A stretch of 64,000 nucleotides of DNA, taken from NCBI GenBank assembly GCA_030789695.1, contig CM061132.1, positions 156,904,817 to 156,968,816 of the forward strand, read 5' to 3'. Positions 12,124-22,484 of this stretch are shown in pieces; the first letter of the stretch is position 1, and every line of letters starts with the position of its first letter. The DNA is from Scilla litardierei (taxonomy: Eukaryota > Streptophyta > Magnoliopsida > Asparagales > Asparagaceae). The translations under genes were made by a program, and so were the position numbers. The notes beneath the pieces were generated by a model. That model was given only the letters and a program-made list of their open reading frames with translations. It was not told where the DNA came from and did not search any database.

Positions 12124-12358
12124 CGGCTTCCGCCGCCCCCGTTGGGTGATCGGGGGCGGCGGCCCATCCGCCCCCATCGAATCATTGCAGGCCCCGAACG
12201 GGGCCTGTCGTAGGCTGCGAGGGGGGTGGCACCCGCCGCCCCCGGTCGGAGATCAGGCGCCGGCCAAGGGGACCGGCGCTTGACTGAGTGCAAGGGGGCG
12301 GCTTTGCCGCCCCCTGTCGGAAATCATGCGCGGGGCGGCGGCGGCGGCGGCCGCCCCC
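11885..12358 (+). repeat. Array of 13 GC-rich hairpins at about 36-bp spacing
   Basis: Perfect or near-perfect hairpins begin at 11885, 11918, 11951, 11989, 12027, 12062, 12119, 12152, 12188, 12221, 12257, 12294 and 12332. The usual stem is GGGGGCGGC/GCCGCCCCC with a 3-4 nt loop. Several units keep pairing with another stem: CAGGCCCC/GGGGCCTG at 12188-12207, GCGCCGG/CCGGCGC at 12257-12279, and CGCCGGCG twice at 11918-11934. Linkers of about 14-16 nt share GTC.GA and ATCA text. The array lies upstream of the Copia gag and probably in its leader RNA. Both-strand open frames over it are by-products of composition. Confidence 0.8.
12094..12123 (+). repeat. G30 homopolymer inside the hairpin array
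   Basis: An uninterrupted run of 30 G extends the 5' arm of the hairpin at 12119. It also breaks the 36-bp spacing by about 20 bp. It could form a G-quadruplex, or be a polymerase or assembly length error. Confidence 0.85.
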
Positions 12359-12442
12359 ATCAGACAGTAAACCCTAGCCCCATTTTTTTGTTGTTGCTTT
12401 CAGCCCCGTGGGCCGGCTTCTCTTGGGCCGGCCCACAATCAG

Positions 12443-14642
12443 GTAAATATTTTTTAAAAAAAATTAAACAGTACTGGGCTGTTAAATTTGGGCCTGTTTG
12501 GGTTATTTGGTTGTTTTTGGGCCTATTATTGCAAACCAGTTTTTTAGCCTTCTTTTGGGCTTATTGCAAAACAGTTTTGGGCACATTCATGGCTAATTTT
12601 GGATCCAATTTTTGGTTCATTTGGACACAAATTTGGTCCTATTTTAGGATGTTTTTAACACAAAGTTAGGGAGGAAATAAAAGGGCAATTTGTATATTTC
12701 CATTAAGTGTACTTTTTGTGTTAAAATTCACATTTTAATTCAATTTTAGGCATAATTAATTATATATATCTCTCGAAATAATTTTATTTAAAAGGACAAC
12801 CCACCAAAGTGGGCTCCATCGTGGCAATTAATTTTATTTCGATATATATAAAAGGCTACGTACATGCTTGACATGAAAATTTATCGCCTAAAGTTTTGAA
12901 TTGAAATTCGTGAAATGCGAATATACATGGTTAACTGTATATATATCGATCCTTTAAGCCCAAATTTTGTGTGTTAAAATTAAGTTCATTCCGATTTTTA
13001 ATTCTTTAGGCAAAGTTTCAGTAAAATATACATTTCGAAATAACTCTAATTTTTGTGAAATTCCACCAAAGTGGGTTCCACTATTAAAATTTTTATTATT
13101 TCGGAATGTAAACGGATTAAAAATACATACTTAGTATGATCAGTTGCCTGGATGAATTTTAAACGGATCGAAGGAGTAAATAAAAGGCTTTCCTGTATAT
13201 TTACGTTTAAGTTCAGTTTCATTTAAATTCAATTTTTGGGCGCATTAAATTATATGTTTCAAAATAATTTTAATTATTACGGGATCCCTCCAATGTGGGC
13301 TTTACTGTTAAATTATTATTATTTCGTAACATAAACGGTTAAGTACATACTTTTGTATGATTGGTTGCCCGATATTGAATTAAATTTGGGGGTGACGGAG
13401 GAAATAAGACGTTTAAATGTATATTTCTCATCAAAGATAAAATTTTGTGTTAAATGTGCAAAATAAATTTAAATTCTAAGTTTAAGGCTTAAAACCATAT
13501 ATATATACTTCGGTATATAACAAGTTGACTTCATACCTTGGTATGAAGATTCAGTTTGCCTAAATTTAGATTTCAATTAAAAACACAAAATTCAGGTGTT
13601 TTCTTTGGGAGCAAATAAAAGGATTTAACATATATTTCTCCTCAAAGAATAAGTTTAAAAGGCATTAAAGAATTTTTTTTGTGCACTAACCATCAAGCAA
13701 ATGGCCTTAAGGAAATTTGACACATTTTAAAGTTATTTATGAAATGGGATCGGGTGTGTATATATATATATATATCTTTATATGTATGTTCATATACATA
13801 TTAGTATACCTATATACCCCATTTTAAGAAGAAAATTTGTGTTGAAGTTATGGATTTAATTTAACTCAATATAAATGATTAGAAGGGTGGAATAAAAGTT
13901 TTTTATATATATTTCCACTTGGTGTAATCATTTTTTGTTAAATTCGGTTTAGTTTCAATTTCAATTTTTGGCACAATTAATTATATATTTCGAATATGAA
14001 TTGATTGGATCATCAACTCACCAAAGTGGGTTTTCTTGTGAAGATTAGTTTTAATCTCGAAATATAACAAGTTGAATACATACTTTTGTATGAAAATTTT
14101 GGTTGCCTTAAATTTGATTTTGAATAAAAGTGGACTTGAATATCTCCACTTAAAGTATAAGTTAATGTATTAAATTGCGACATAGATTCAAATTTTGCAA
14201 AGGTATATATTTTTGAAATGACTTCGTGCAATCATCACCTCGCCAAAGTGGGCTCTGTTGATTTGTATTATTTCATTTCACGAATATAAAAAGAATCAAA
14301 TGTGCCTGTGATTTGCGTAAGAATGCTAAATCGGCCCAAAGGAAGATTACCGTTCTATACCATTTCATGCGCACCTGTGGCAATTGACAAGGTGATGATT
14401 AGTGAGTTCAATGCATGCAAATTTAATTCGGCCCAAAGGAAGTTTTATTTTTGGCATGTTATTATTGTCAATGTCTGATTGCTACAACAAGATGTCAGTG
14501 ACTAGTCAATAGATTATCCAAAGATAAATATTGGACTAGTGGGGGATGTCTTGAGATGGGAAAATAGCATTAATTTGAATTTGTTGTTGTATTTAATACT
14601 CATATGAACATGTTATAAATTGTTTTCTTGTTCTCCTTTCAG
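12443..14642 (+). other. Putative 2.2-kb leader intron of the + strand Copia
   Basis: A donor CAATCAG|GTAAAT at 12443 and an acceptor TTCTCCTTTCAG ending at 14642 bracket a long AT-rich non-coding stretch. The gag homology starts right after the acceptor. The assignment rests on splice-site look and on the jump from leader to gag only. Confidence 0.35.
12669..14350 (+). repeat. Diverged tandem repeats (about 220-265 bp, about seven units)
   Basis: Units share the order AAATAAAAGG, TATATTTC, a TTAAATTC block, TAATTATATAT, CACCAAAGTGGGCTCC, TTATTTCG.AAT, ATACATACTT.TATGA and GGTTGCC. The CACCAAAGTGGG block recurs near 12803, 13066, 13290, 14017 and 14242, often as a small CCCAC-CAAA-GTGGG hairpin. 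It is missing in the units near 13480 and 13720. No coding potential. Confidence 0.75.
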
Positions 14643-15457
14643 CTAATATTCCTGAAAATTTTTCTGCCAACCTAAAATCAATTCCAGTCCTTAATGGCAC
14701 TAACTTCAAGGCATGGAAGGAGAATCTTTTGATAATCCTCAGAGTCATGGATCTTGATCTGGCATTAAGGACTCATTGTCCTCCACCACTCACTGATGAG
14801 AGTACCTCTGCTGAAAAGAGGGAGTTGGAAGAGTGGAAGAGATCAAATCGCATGTGCCTAATGCTAGTGAGGAAGGCCATTCCAGAATATCTCAGGGGCT
14901 CTATTTTAGAAAAAATTTCCACAGCTAAATGGTTCCTTATAGAGCTTGAAAAGAAGTTTGCCAAGAATGAAAAGGGTGAGATTAATACACTCTTGACAAA
15001 CCTATCTTCAATGAAATATGAAGGAAAAGGAAACATCAGGGAGCATGTAATGAAGATGTCTGATATTGCTTCAAGGTTGAAAGCACTTGAGCTAGACCTC
15101 TCTGAGGCTCTGCTAGTGCATTTTGTTATGATATCTCTTCCATCCTAGTTTGACCAGTTTAAGATGAGCTACAATCTGAAGGATGAGACTTGGTCTCTGG
15201 ATGAGCTCATCTCAAACTGTGTAAAGGAAGATGAAAGGCTTGAGCAAGAATTGACAGAAAGCCCTCTCCTGACATCCACCTTCAACAAAAGGAAGAAGGA
15301 TACTGAAGCTGCAGATACAGCTTTTCAAAAGAAACAACGAAGAGAACTGAAAAGTTCAGAAGGTCATGGTTGTTTCGTTTGTGGAGCTGAAGGGCATGTA
15401 AAGAAGAATTGCTCAACTTATCACGCTTGGCGTGCTACAAAGGGTATGTTTCTTTAA
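14643..15457 (+). pseudogene. gag: Copia gag, one in-frame stop
   Basis: Gag packages retrotransposon RNA into virus-like particles. The frame begins with IPVLNGTNFKAWKENL and runs through the helical Copia gag region (RSNRMCLMLVRKAIP, EHVMKMSDIASRLKAL) to a zinc knuckle CFVCGAEGHVKKNC near 15380-15421. A TAG at 15146-15148 interrupts the otherwise open frame, which continues in the same phase to 15457. No good start Met is seen next to the proposed splice acceptor; the first ATG in the frame is at 14729, inside the domain, so the start is unresolved. The gag is followed by protease-region remnants and then by the Tat1 insertion. Confidence 0.75.
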
Positions 15458-15709
15458 TTCGGTTTGATTCTAAGTTAATTTCTTTTCATGCAACCTTTGG
15501 TACTAATAGGCACGTGATGGAAAGATTTGGTATAACCATTCACATCATTGTGTCTATGCAGGATTGCCTAAGATGCCAAGAGCCAAATGATGGTGAAAGA
15601 TACATCGATATGGGCAGTGGCAAGATGGTTCAAGTAGAGGCACATTAAATTTAGATTATTTCTTTTAAATGCTAGATTGTATTTGAATTTTATGAGACTA
15701 TTATGTACC
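15458..15709 (+). pseudogene. Copia protease-region remnant, cut by Tat1
   Basis: The frame around 15560-15645 reads SMQDCLRCQEPNDGERY.DMGSGK.VQVEA, matching the stretch after the protease active site in Copia polyproteins. The active-site region itself (WWIDSG) is not readable, so this is a decayed pol start. The Copia sequence ends at GTACC (15705-15709), the Tat1 target duplication, and resumes at 23572. Confidence 0.6.
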
Positions 15710-16791
15710 TGTTTCAGAGTGTTTTCTCACTACAAAGCGTTGACCGTGGAGAACCCGGGCAACGTGGTCAAGGGGCCCGCTTGGGTCCCTCGGGGGCTTC
15801 GAATCGGTGCAGATGGGGCGAGGGGAAGCCTCGGCCTTGGTTGAGACGCTCGGCCTCGGACAGACGAGCACGGCCTCGGAGGTAGGGCGACGAGGGGTAG
15901 CCTCAGTCGTCCGGCTAGATGCGTGTTCGGCGAAGGGCGAGGGGAAGCCTCGGCCCGGGTCGAGACGCTCGGCCTCGGTGGGTTGCGCTCGGCCTCGGCG
16001 GTCGGACGACGAGGGGAAGCCTCAATCGTCCAGCTGGTTGCGTGGTCGGCGAAGGGCGAGGGGAAGCCTCGGCCCGGGTCGAGACGCTCGGTCTCGGTGG
16101 GTTGCGCTCGGCCTCGGCGGTCGGACGACGAGGGGAAGCCTCAATCGTCCAGCTGGTTGCGTGGTCGGCGAAGGGCGAAGGGGAAGCCTCGGCCCGTTGA
16201 TTGGGTATCCTCCTGCGAAGACGAGAACACTCGTCAGGGGGGCCGGACCTTGGTTCCGGCCAAAACCCCTCCGATGCCTAAGTCAGACAGAGATCTGAAA
16301 GAGGAGGCCCGGCGGAGACGGTTCGACTCGTGAGGAGATCGGAACGGCGTCTCACGGCGCGAGCGGGGGAGGAAGGAAATGATATGGTGGAACTAGGTCG
16401 TTGATGGAGTACCTTAGGTTCTAGATACCTGAGATGCGGTCCCTTGTCCTGTTGTCCTCCTAGCCCCTTTATAGACCTCCGCCGTGATTGCCCCCGACCC
16501 ACGTTGCTCGTCCGCGCCCAATCGTGCCCCCTCAATCCGCCCCCTGCCGCCGCTCCCTGCGCCATGCCAGCCTCCCCCCATAACTACCATTAAGTGGTCG
16601 TGGGATCGAGGGAGCGGTTATCGCATGAGTGGGTGAGTGACCCGTATGTTACCGGGGCCGGGTCGGATCTACATTCGGGGGAGTCCCCGATAGGGCCTTA
16701 TCGAGTGGGCCTGTGTGCTCAGATGGGCCCTTGACCGGGGGTCGGGTTTTCGGGCTCGTGTCTTTCGGGCCTCGGCCAAATAGGCGTAACA
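15710..16791 (-). mobile_element. Tat1 3' LTR (1082 bp)
   Basis: TGTTTCAGAG...GGCGTAACA is identical in length to 22485-23566 and roughly 1% diverged by eye (about a dozen substitutions). The outer flank GTACC (15705-15709) equals 23567-23571. A - strand TATA (GGTCTATAAAG, near 16468) supports the orientation. The apparent frames here (for example 15807-16298) come from 119-bp GC-rich repeats and are not coding. Confidence 0.93.
15808..16185. repeat. 119-bp tandem repeats in Tat1 LTR
   Basis: CGGCGAAGGGCG starts at 15929, 16048 and 16167, giving a 119-bp period with a partial unit on the left. The same array is in the partner LTR at about 22583-22960. Confidence 0.85.
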
Positions 16792-16803
16792 ATTGCCCCC
16801 ATC
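16792..16803 (-). other. Tat1 polypurine tract
   Basis: On the - strand GATGGGGGCAAT abuts the 3' LTR start. Confidence 0.75.
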
Positions 16804-17261
16804 GGTCGGGTCGATCGGCCTCGGCCGGTTCGGCTCGGCCGATGTGACTTCCGCCGACTTTGACAGGCTCGCCAATCGATGTCGACTCATTTATTAGTCG
16901 TCATCATGAGTTGGTCTGTTCGATACTTTTAAGGCGCGGGCTCCGAAGCGCCGTCGGTCTTCTGATGCTGCCACGTGTAGCTGCAAGCTTATCCCCATCG
17001 CTCGTGGGGTCGTCTTAAGTCGAGAAGCCGAGGGGTTCGTGAGCCGCCCTTGGTGGGGTCGACCGGCCTTGGCTTGCTCGGTTCGGCCGCTGTGCCTCCT
17101 GGGATTCCGAGTGGCGCTTTAATCAAGGCGTGGTTATAAATGTAGGTCATGATGAGGCGGATCAATTGGACTTCCCCTGGCGTCGATTTCGAAACGCCGC
17201 CGGTTCTTCGAGTCCTGCCACGCGTTATTGTCAGGCGCTTCGAATTCGTCCCTGCGTCCGA

Positions 17262-17268
17262 TATATAA
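17262..17268 (+). promoter_or_regulatory. TATA box of the Tat1 antisense gene
   Basis: TATATAA sits about 140 bp upstream of the ATG at 17411 on the + strand, opposite to the element's own sense strand. The Tat2 copy also has a TATAAAAG at 48160, about 140 bp before its ATG. Confidence 0.55.
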
Positions 17269-17410
17269 GATCCCCAGCTGCGTTGATCTCCTCTCCTTTC
17301 TTGCTCTTCCCATTGCTCTAGGCTTTCTACAACTCGGAGTCTCCCGTTGCCTTCGCTTCTTCGCCTCCTTCAAACTAGCTAAAAGGTAATTTCTTTCTCG
17401 CTCTCGTATT

Positions 17411-19456
17411 ATGGCTGCTCTTAGGATAGGCGGTTCTGGCCGAGGGGCGAGGGATTCTCCAGAGTCCAGGCGGGGTAGGCCCCGGCCAGTGGGATCAGGT
17501 TCCTCTTCCGGGAGTCGTCCCCTCCAAGGTAAGGGGAAGGGGAAGCTATTCCCAGACTTCGCCTGTGATGACGTGGCGTCGGCTGCCGTGCGTCTTAACG
17601 TGCCCCCGGCTATCCTCCGTACGCCGTCGAGGACTGTTCCTTCGGTGGTCACGGAGATCCGGGAAAGATATCTCTGCTTCCCGTACGATGTCCGAGTTCC
17701 ATTCGTCGACGAGCGGATTTGCCTTCCGAGGAGCAATGAAGTCGGCGTCTACGTCGAAATGTTTCGCCTGGGTCTTCGTTTCCCGCTCAATCCCTTCCTT
17801 GTCCAGGTCATGGAGTATCTCATGGTGCCCCTTTGCCAGTTCACCCCTTGCTCGATCGCGGTACTGACGGGCTTCGTAACGCTTTGCTGCACCCGCGGTC
17901 TGGAGCTGTCTCTCCCCCTTCTCTTCCACTTTTACCAGGTCCAGACGGTCGGGCCGGGGTCATGGCTGCACCTCCGAGCCCGTTCGAGGAGGGAATGTCT
18001 GATCGGGCTACCCCGCTGGTCGGGGGATTGGAGCTCGGATTATGTCTTTGTGGCCTTCTTGGGTGATGCCCAGATTCTGACAAGCTGGGGCGCGTCCGTC
18101 CAGCCTCGCCTGCCGTTAGCCCTTTCTGACGCTGATCAGGCAGCCGCCGCGCTGCTATCGGCTCTTCCTTTGGAATCGAAATCCATCTGGTCTTTATTGG
18201 ACGACCTACTCCTGAAGGCCGTCTTGTGGTCTCCGGGTAGGTCGCTTTTTCATCCTCGGATCGCCCTATGACTCATCCTGATTTCGGTCTCCTTTGCAGG
18301 GATGGCAGGCCGCGAGTTCGTCCGTGACGTCGATGAGCTGATCCGTCGTGGAGCCGCTCGGAGCCGAGGTAGTACCTCTGGAAGGGCGCCTCGGAGGACC
18401 GTTGAGGAGGAAGTGCGCCGAGCCGAGCCTTCCGTGGGTAAGGTGGTGGCCACGCCTCCCGCCTCTTCTTCTGGCGATCCCCTTCCCGGGGGTGAGGATG
18501 GTGTGAGGCGGAAGCGTTCCCCTCCGGCGCCTTCGGAGCCCCACGGAGGAAAGAAGAGGAGGGAGGACGTGGATCCCTCCAGTCTGGCAGGTTCCGCGCT
18601 TCCCGTGGCGACCGCCGGGGATCCTTCGGTAGCTTTGTCAGCCACCCCCCTCGCAGCGTCTTCGCCCGTATCACCGGGGGTCGGGGCCTTGTTGGCGAGC
18701 GACTTGGCTTCGATTGTCGTCCCTGGGAGTTCGATGTTTGTTGACCGAGCCCTGGCCCAGCAGGTTGCCGAGGTCTCCGTCCCTCCCCGGGACCGCAGCC
18801 TCCTCAAGAAGATCCCGGCCGACAAGATGTCGGATTCCTTGGTCTGGATCCTTCAACAGGTTCGGTTATCTTGCTATCCTCTCTCTCTCTTTATCCTCTT
18901 CTTAGCCCATGTCTCGTCTTCTCAGGGTTCAGCGCTCGCTGTGGAGCTGCAGTGTCGAACCGTCCGCTTGAGGGAGCTGGAGGAGTCCTCCATGAGGGCT
19001 CAGGAGCGGGCCGGGGCGGCTGAGGTGGCTATGACGGAGGCCCAGATGGAGTCTCGGCGTCTCAACCTCCGTGTGGCCGAGTTGGAGGGACGAGTGGGTG
19101 ACCTCCAAGGAAAGCTGGAGGATGCTCATCAGTCGGCTGAGGAAGCGGCGGAGTCGTTCCGCCTGGAGAGGGAGGAGCTTCAGAGGGAACTGTCGGATCG
19201 GCGCCAGGTGATGCGGCTTGCAGAGGAGGTGGAGAAGGGCGTCGTCGAGACCCTGGGGAAGAGGATCTTCGAGGTTCTCAGGGAGGCCTTCGGTAAGTAT
19301 GAAGACCTCATCGCCCCTCGGATCGTCGAAGTCGTCCAGTCTTCCTTCCGGGAATGTGCGGAGCGTGTTCGGCAAGCCCCTCCGCCGATCGATCCCCCTC
19401 GCTCCGAGCAGGGCGAAGTGCCCGAGGATGTGTCCTCCCGAGCTCGGGCTCCCTAA
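17411..19456 (+). CDS. Tat1 additional antisense gene, three exons, 638 aa (PF04195-like domain plus coiled coil)
   Basis: Proposed exons are 17411-18236, 18300-18859 and 18926-19456. The introns are 63 and 66 bp with GT...AG ends (acceptors CCTTTGCAG and CTTCTCAG), and the spliced length is exactly 639 codons. The N-terminal third holds the motif GLRFPLNPFLVQVMEYL...CQFTP and GLPRWSGDWSSDYVFV, typical of the plant 'putative gypsy type transposon' family (PF04195). A Ser/Pro/Arg-rich linker follows, then a long heptad-like Glu/Leu/Arg coiled coil (about 19000-19330). Tat/Retand elements are known to carry extra frames in antisense near the 3' LTR. The function is unknown; binding of nucleic acid or Gag is only a guess. 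The frame is free of stops, unlike the Tat2 copy. Confidence 0.72.
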
Positions 19457-19850
19457 GCCGTCCCTCCAGGCCTTATCCTCAAATTTTTAAGCATCCGCTT
19501 CGCTTTGGGCCAGTCTACTTGAAATGGATCCCTGGCCCCCGCTATCTCTTTCGGCTTCGTTATCGGCTCTGTGGCCAACAATTGCTGGTTGCATGGCTGC
19601 TAGCTTGGGCTAACTACTTTGGGTCTTTTGTCAACCAATTTTGCTCTGTCGGTGTCGATCTAGCTTCTGTAGGTGAAGAACTCTGTCATTCGTCGTGAGT
19701 GGATTATTTGTAGAGTGTTTCCTTCGTCTTGATTCCCTGTAAATAAGACACGTTTTTGTACCCTGGTTAACTATTATAAACGAAATTGACTTACTCGGAC
19801 TTCTCGTGTATTTTGCGTTGCTGCCTCGTTCTTGGCCTAGGATTGGATGA
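19457..19850 (+). other. 3' flank of the antisense gene, no gene seen
   Basis: It becomes AT-richer and includes TGTAAATAAGACACG near 19738, a plausible near-upstream polyadenylation region for the + strand transcript. Nothing else is recognised. Confidence 0.3.
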
Positions 19851-20562
19851 CGTTCGCGTCGGCTGGGGGAATTGCCCCCAAACTTATGGGCGCTGGAGTC
19901 GGTCGGCGAGGGCAAAACTCCTCGGCTTAGGTCCGGTCGGCGTCCGTGCCTGCTGGGGGAACTTGGAACTGCCCTCAGACTTATGAGCGCAGGAGTCGGT
20001 CGGCGAGGGCAAAGCTCCTCGTCTTAGGACCGATCGGCGACCGTGCCTGCTGGGGGAACTGCCCCTGACTTATGAGCGCAGGAGTCGGTCTGCGAGGGCA
20101 AAGCTCCTCGGCTTAGGACCGGTCGGCGTCCGTGTCTGCTGGGGGAACTGCCCCAGACTTATGAGCGCAGGAGTCAGTCTGCGAGGGCAAAGTCCCTCGA
20201 CTTAGAACCGGTCGTCGTTCGCGCTGGCTGGGGGAATTGCCCCCAGACTTATGAGCGCAGGAGTCGGTCGGCGAAGGAAAAAGCTCCTCAGCTTAGGACC
20301 GGTCGGCGTCCGTGCTTGCCGGAGGAACTGCCCCCAGACTTGCGAGCGCAGGAGTCGGTCGGCGAGGGCAAAGCTCCTCGGCTTAGGATCGGTCGGCGTC
20401 TGTGTTTGTTGGAGGAACTGCCCCCAGACTTGCGAGCGCAGGAGTCGGTCGGCGAGGGCAATGCTCCTCGACTTAGGACCGGTCGGCGTCCGTGCCTGCT
20501 GGGGGAATTGCCCCCAGACTTATGAGCGCTGGGGTCGGTCGGCGAGGGCAAAGCTCTTCTTC
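19850..20562. repeat. About eight 90-bp tandem repeats in Tat1
   Basis: The marker GGAGTCGGTC recurs at about 19894, 19992, 20081, 20170, 20260, 20351, 20441 and 20531, a period near 90 bp. Units carry TGGGGGAACTGCCCCCAGACTTATGAGCG-type text with a TGGGGG/CCCCCA inverted pair. Because 90 is a multiple of three, both strands stay open over part of the array (20251-20802 + and 20288-20611 -). I treat these frames as artefacts. The array lies where pol should be. Confidence 0.88.
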
Positions 20563-20797
20563 CTCCTCCAGTGGGGCGGCGGTCCCCATTCTTTTGCGCT
20601 ATTGGTGACATGTCAACTCCGTCGGGGATTCAAGAAAAGACAAAAAGGGAATGCATTTGTACTCTCAAGAGTCCTGTCGGACTGGTACATTTGGAGGAAA
20701 AGGAAAAAAGGAAATGAAGCTAGACAGAGGGATGTAAACCTAGATAACTCCCTCTTACTAGGCTGCAACCGGGGGGAGAGACATCGCCCGCTCACTC
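20563..20797 (-). mobile_element. Tat1 spacer after gag, pol absent
   Basis: Short sequence between the tandem repeats and the end of gag. Protease, RT, RNase H and integrase motifs are not found anywhere between gag and the LTR at 16791. The deletion joint is therefore in or near this segment. Confidence 0.5.
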
Positions 20798-22426
20798 TAT
20801 GATGCGGAGGGGACCTTGGACGGTGTTGATCTTCTTCCCCTTGTCTGGATGCGTGGAGGTCCCTTCTCCGTGGGCCGGCTCGTCGGCCTGGTTCCTGGTG
20901 TGTCCCCGGCTCATCAGCTTCTCAATGTCCTTCTTCAAATGCCAGCAGTCCTCAGTGTCATGGCCATCGTCTTTATGGTACTTGCAGTACTTCTCCCTGT
21001 TCTTCCCACCTCTTTTAGCCTTCGGTGGGGGGCGATCAGCTCACTCTTCCTTCTGTACTTGGGCGAGGACGGCGTCTGGGGTGGTGTCCCTTGCGCTTTC
21101 TCCCCGCTGTCTGTTCCTCGGCCTCTTCTCGGTCCGGTACCCTTCGGGGCTGACTCGTCCGCCGTCGCCACGCTTGGTCCCTCGAGTGGCTTTTCCTGCA
21201 TCCTCGGCCAAGGCCTCCTCGGTCAGCATGAAGCGTTCGGCCCTCGCCATGATCCCGGGGAGGTCCTTCGGGGGATCGTTGTGTAGGGACTTCTTGAGGC
21301 CTCTGTGGCGAAGCCCTTTCTTAAGGGCCGTCTGGACCACCAGGTCAGGAGGGCTGTTCACGTTCAGCCTTTCCGCATTGAAGCGGCGCATGAACTGTCG
21401 GAGCGGCTCGGCCGGGCCTTGCACTATGTTGAACAGATGTTCAGCACCAGGCTTGATCTGCCTCCCCGCCATGAACTGTTTGCAGAACAACTGGGTGAGT
21501 TCCTCGAAGCTGTCGATGGAGCGGCCGGGCAGGCTGTGGTACCAGGTCCTCGCCGCTCCCCTGAGAGTAGAATAGAAGCCCCGACAAAGCAGGTCATCGT
21601 CAGCTCCCTGGAAGGACATGTCCCCCTCGTAGTCCATCACGTGGTGTCCGGGGTCCCCTATCCCGTCGTACTTCCCCAACCCCGGGATCCTGAATCGAGA
21701 TGGGACCCGTGCGTCGGTTATTCTCCGTGATAGGGGGCACCGGTCTCCGTGGATGCCTCCGGGGATTCGATAGTCGCCTGCCTCTGGCTCGTTCGGTGGC
21801 GGAGGGTGCACAGGCGCCGGCGGGGCTGGCTCCGCGGCCCTCGCCACACTGGGGGTCGGGCTGACCCGGCGCTCCCGGCTCCTCCGGCGGGAGCTCCTGC
21901 TCTGCCGTGATCGGTCTCTCGAGTGGTGTCGGTCGCTTCTCCTGCGGCGGGACGACCGTGACCGACGAGATGATACAGTCATCGACTCGCCCTCCGTCCC
22001 TTCGGTTTCTCTTCGGCTCCTTTCACGATGAGGGGAGGAGGCGCGTGATCTCGCCTGACGGGAGTCGGACAGCGTGAACCGACGATCCGCGTTCGGCTTT
22101 TTGGTCCCGTGGTCGTCGACCACGGCGGACCGCAAGAGCGGGGGACCCCCCGCCCATCGATCGCCATCGCCCAACGTGCCTCCGTTGGATGGTGCAGGGC
22201 CGAGGAGCTGTTGTACCGTCGCGACCAACGTCTGGAGGCTCGCGTTGGTCTCCTGAGCCAGGGCACGGAGCTGTCCCTGTGTGGCCAGTCCTGAGCCGTC
22301 GGCTTCTTCGGTTGAGGGGTCGGGGTGATCGCCGACGGGCGCGTCTCCAAGGTTGCCGTTGGATGCGCCGTTCATCTCCTCTGGGATGGGGGGCATGCGC
22401 TTCCTTCCATTGCTGGCTCGTGCCAT
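20798..22426 (-). CDS. gag: Tat1 Gag, with one in-frame TGA
   Basis: The ATG at 22426 gives MARASNGRKRMPPIPEEM. The frame runs through an Arg/Ser-rich segment and the Retrotrans_gag domain (SFEELTQLFCKQFMAGRQ, PAEPLRQFMRRFNAE, near 21500-21340) to a TGA at 21041-21043. Beyond the TGA the same phase stays open to 20798. It contains KYCKYHKDDGHDTEDCWHLK, the Cys/His motif typical of Tat-lineage Gag, and a Lys-rich end. One nonsense change thus removes the Cys/His motif. An upstream GTG extends the frame to 22471 but overlaps the primer-binding site, so I prefer the ATG. Confidence 0.8.
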
Positions 22427-22464
22427 TGTTGGTGTGGTTTGCTTCTTCGTGGGACGGTTTTCGT

Positions 22465-22482
22465 TTCCCACAGACGGCGCCA
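22465..22482 (-). other. Tat1 primer-binding site
   Basis: The - strand TGGCGCCGTCTGTGGGAA starts two bases after the 5' LTR. This is the sequence usual for Tat-lineage elements. I do not assert which tRNA. Confidence 0.8.
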
Positions 22483-22484
22483 GA

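Noticed and set aside
11885..12358. CRISPR-like array
   Set aside because: Regular spacing, but there are no conserved direct repeats with unique spacers; the units are hairpins in a plant retrotransposon leader and no cas gene is present.
11764..12669. Frames of 92-162 aa across the hairpin array
   Set aside because: Poly-Gly, poly-Pro and poly-Arg text from GC repeats, open on both strands, with no domain.
15703..16333. Frames up to 163 aa in the Tat1 LTRs (also 22582-23108)
   Set aside because: They come from 119-bp repeats read in all phases; the Tat1 coding strand and gene order place them in non-coding LTR.
20251..20802. 183-aa frame with a 30-residue repeat
   Set aside because: It follows from a 90-bp tandem repeat; an opposite-strand frame is open as well, and there is no promoter or start context.
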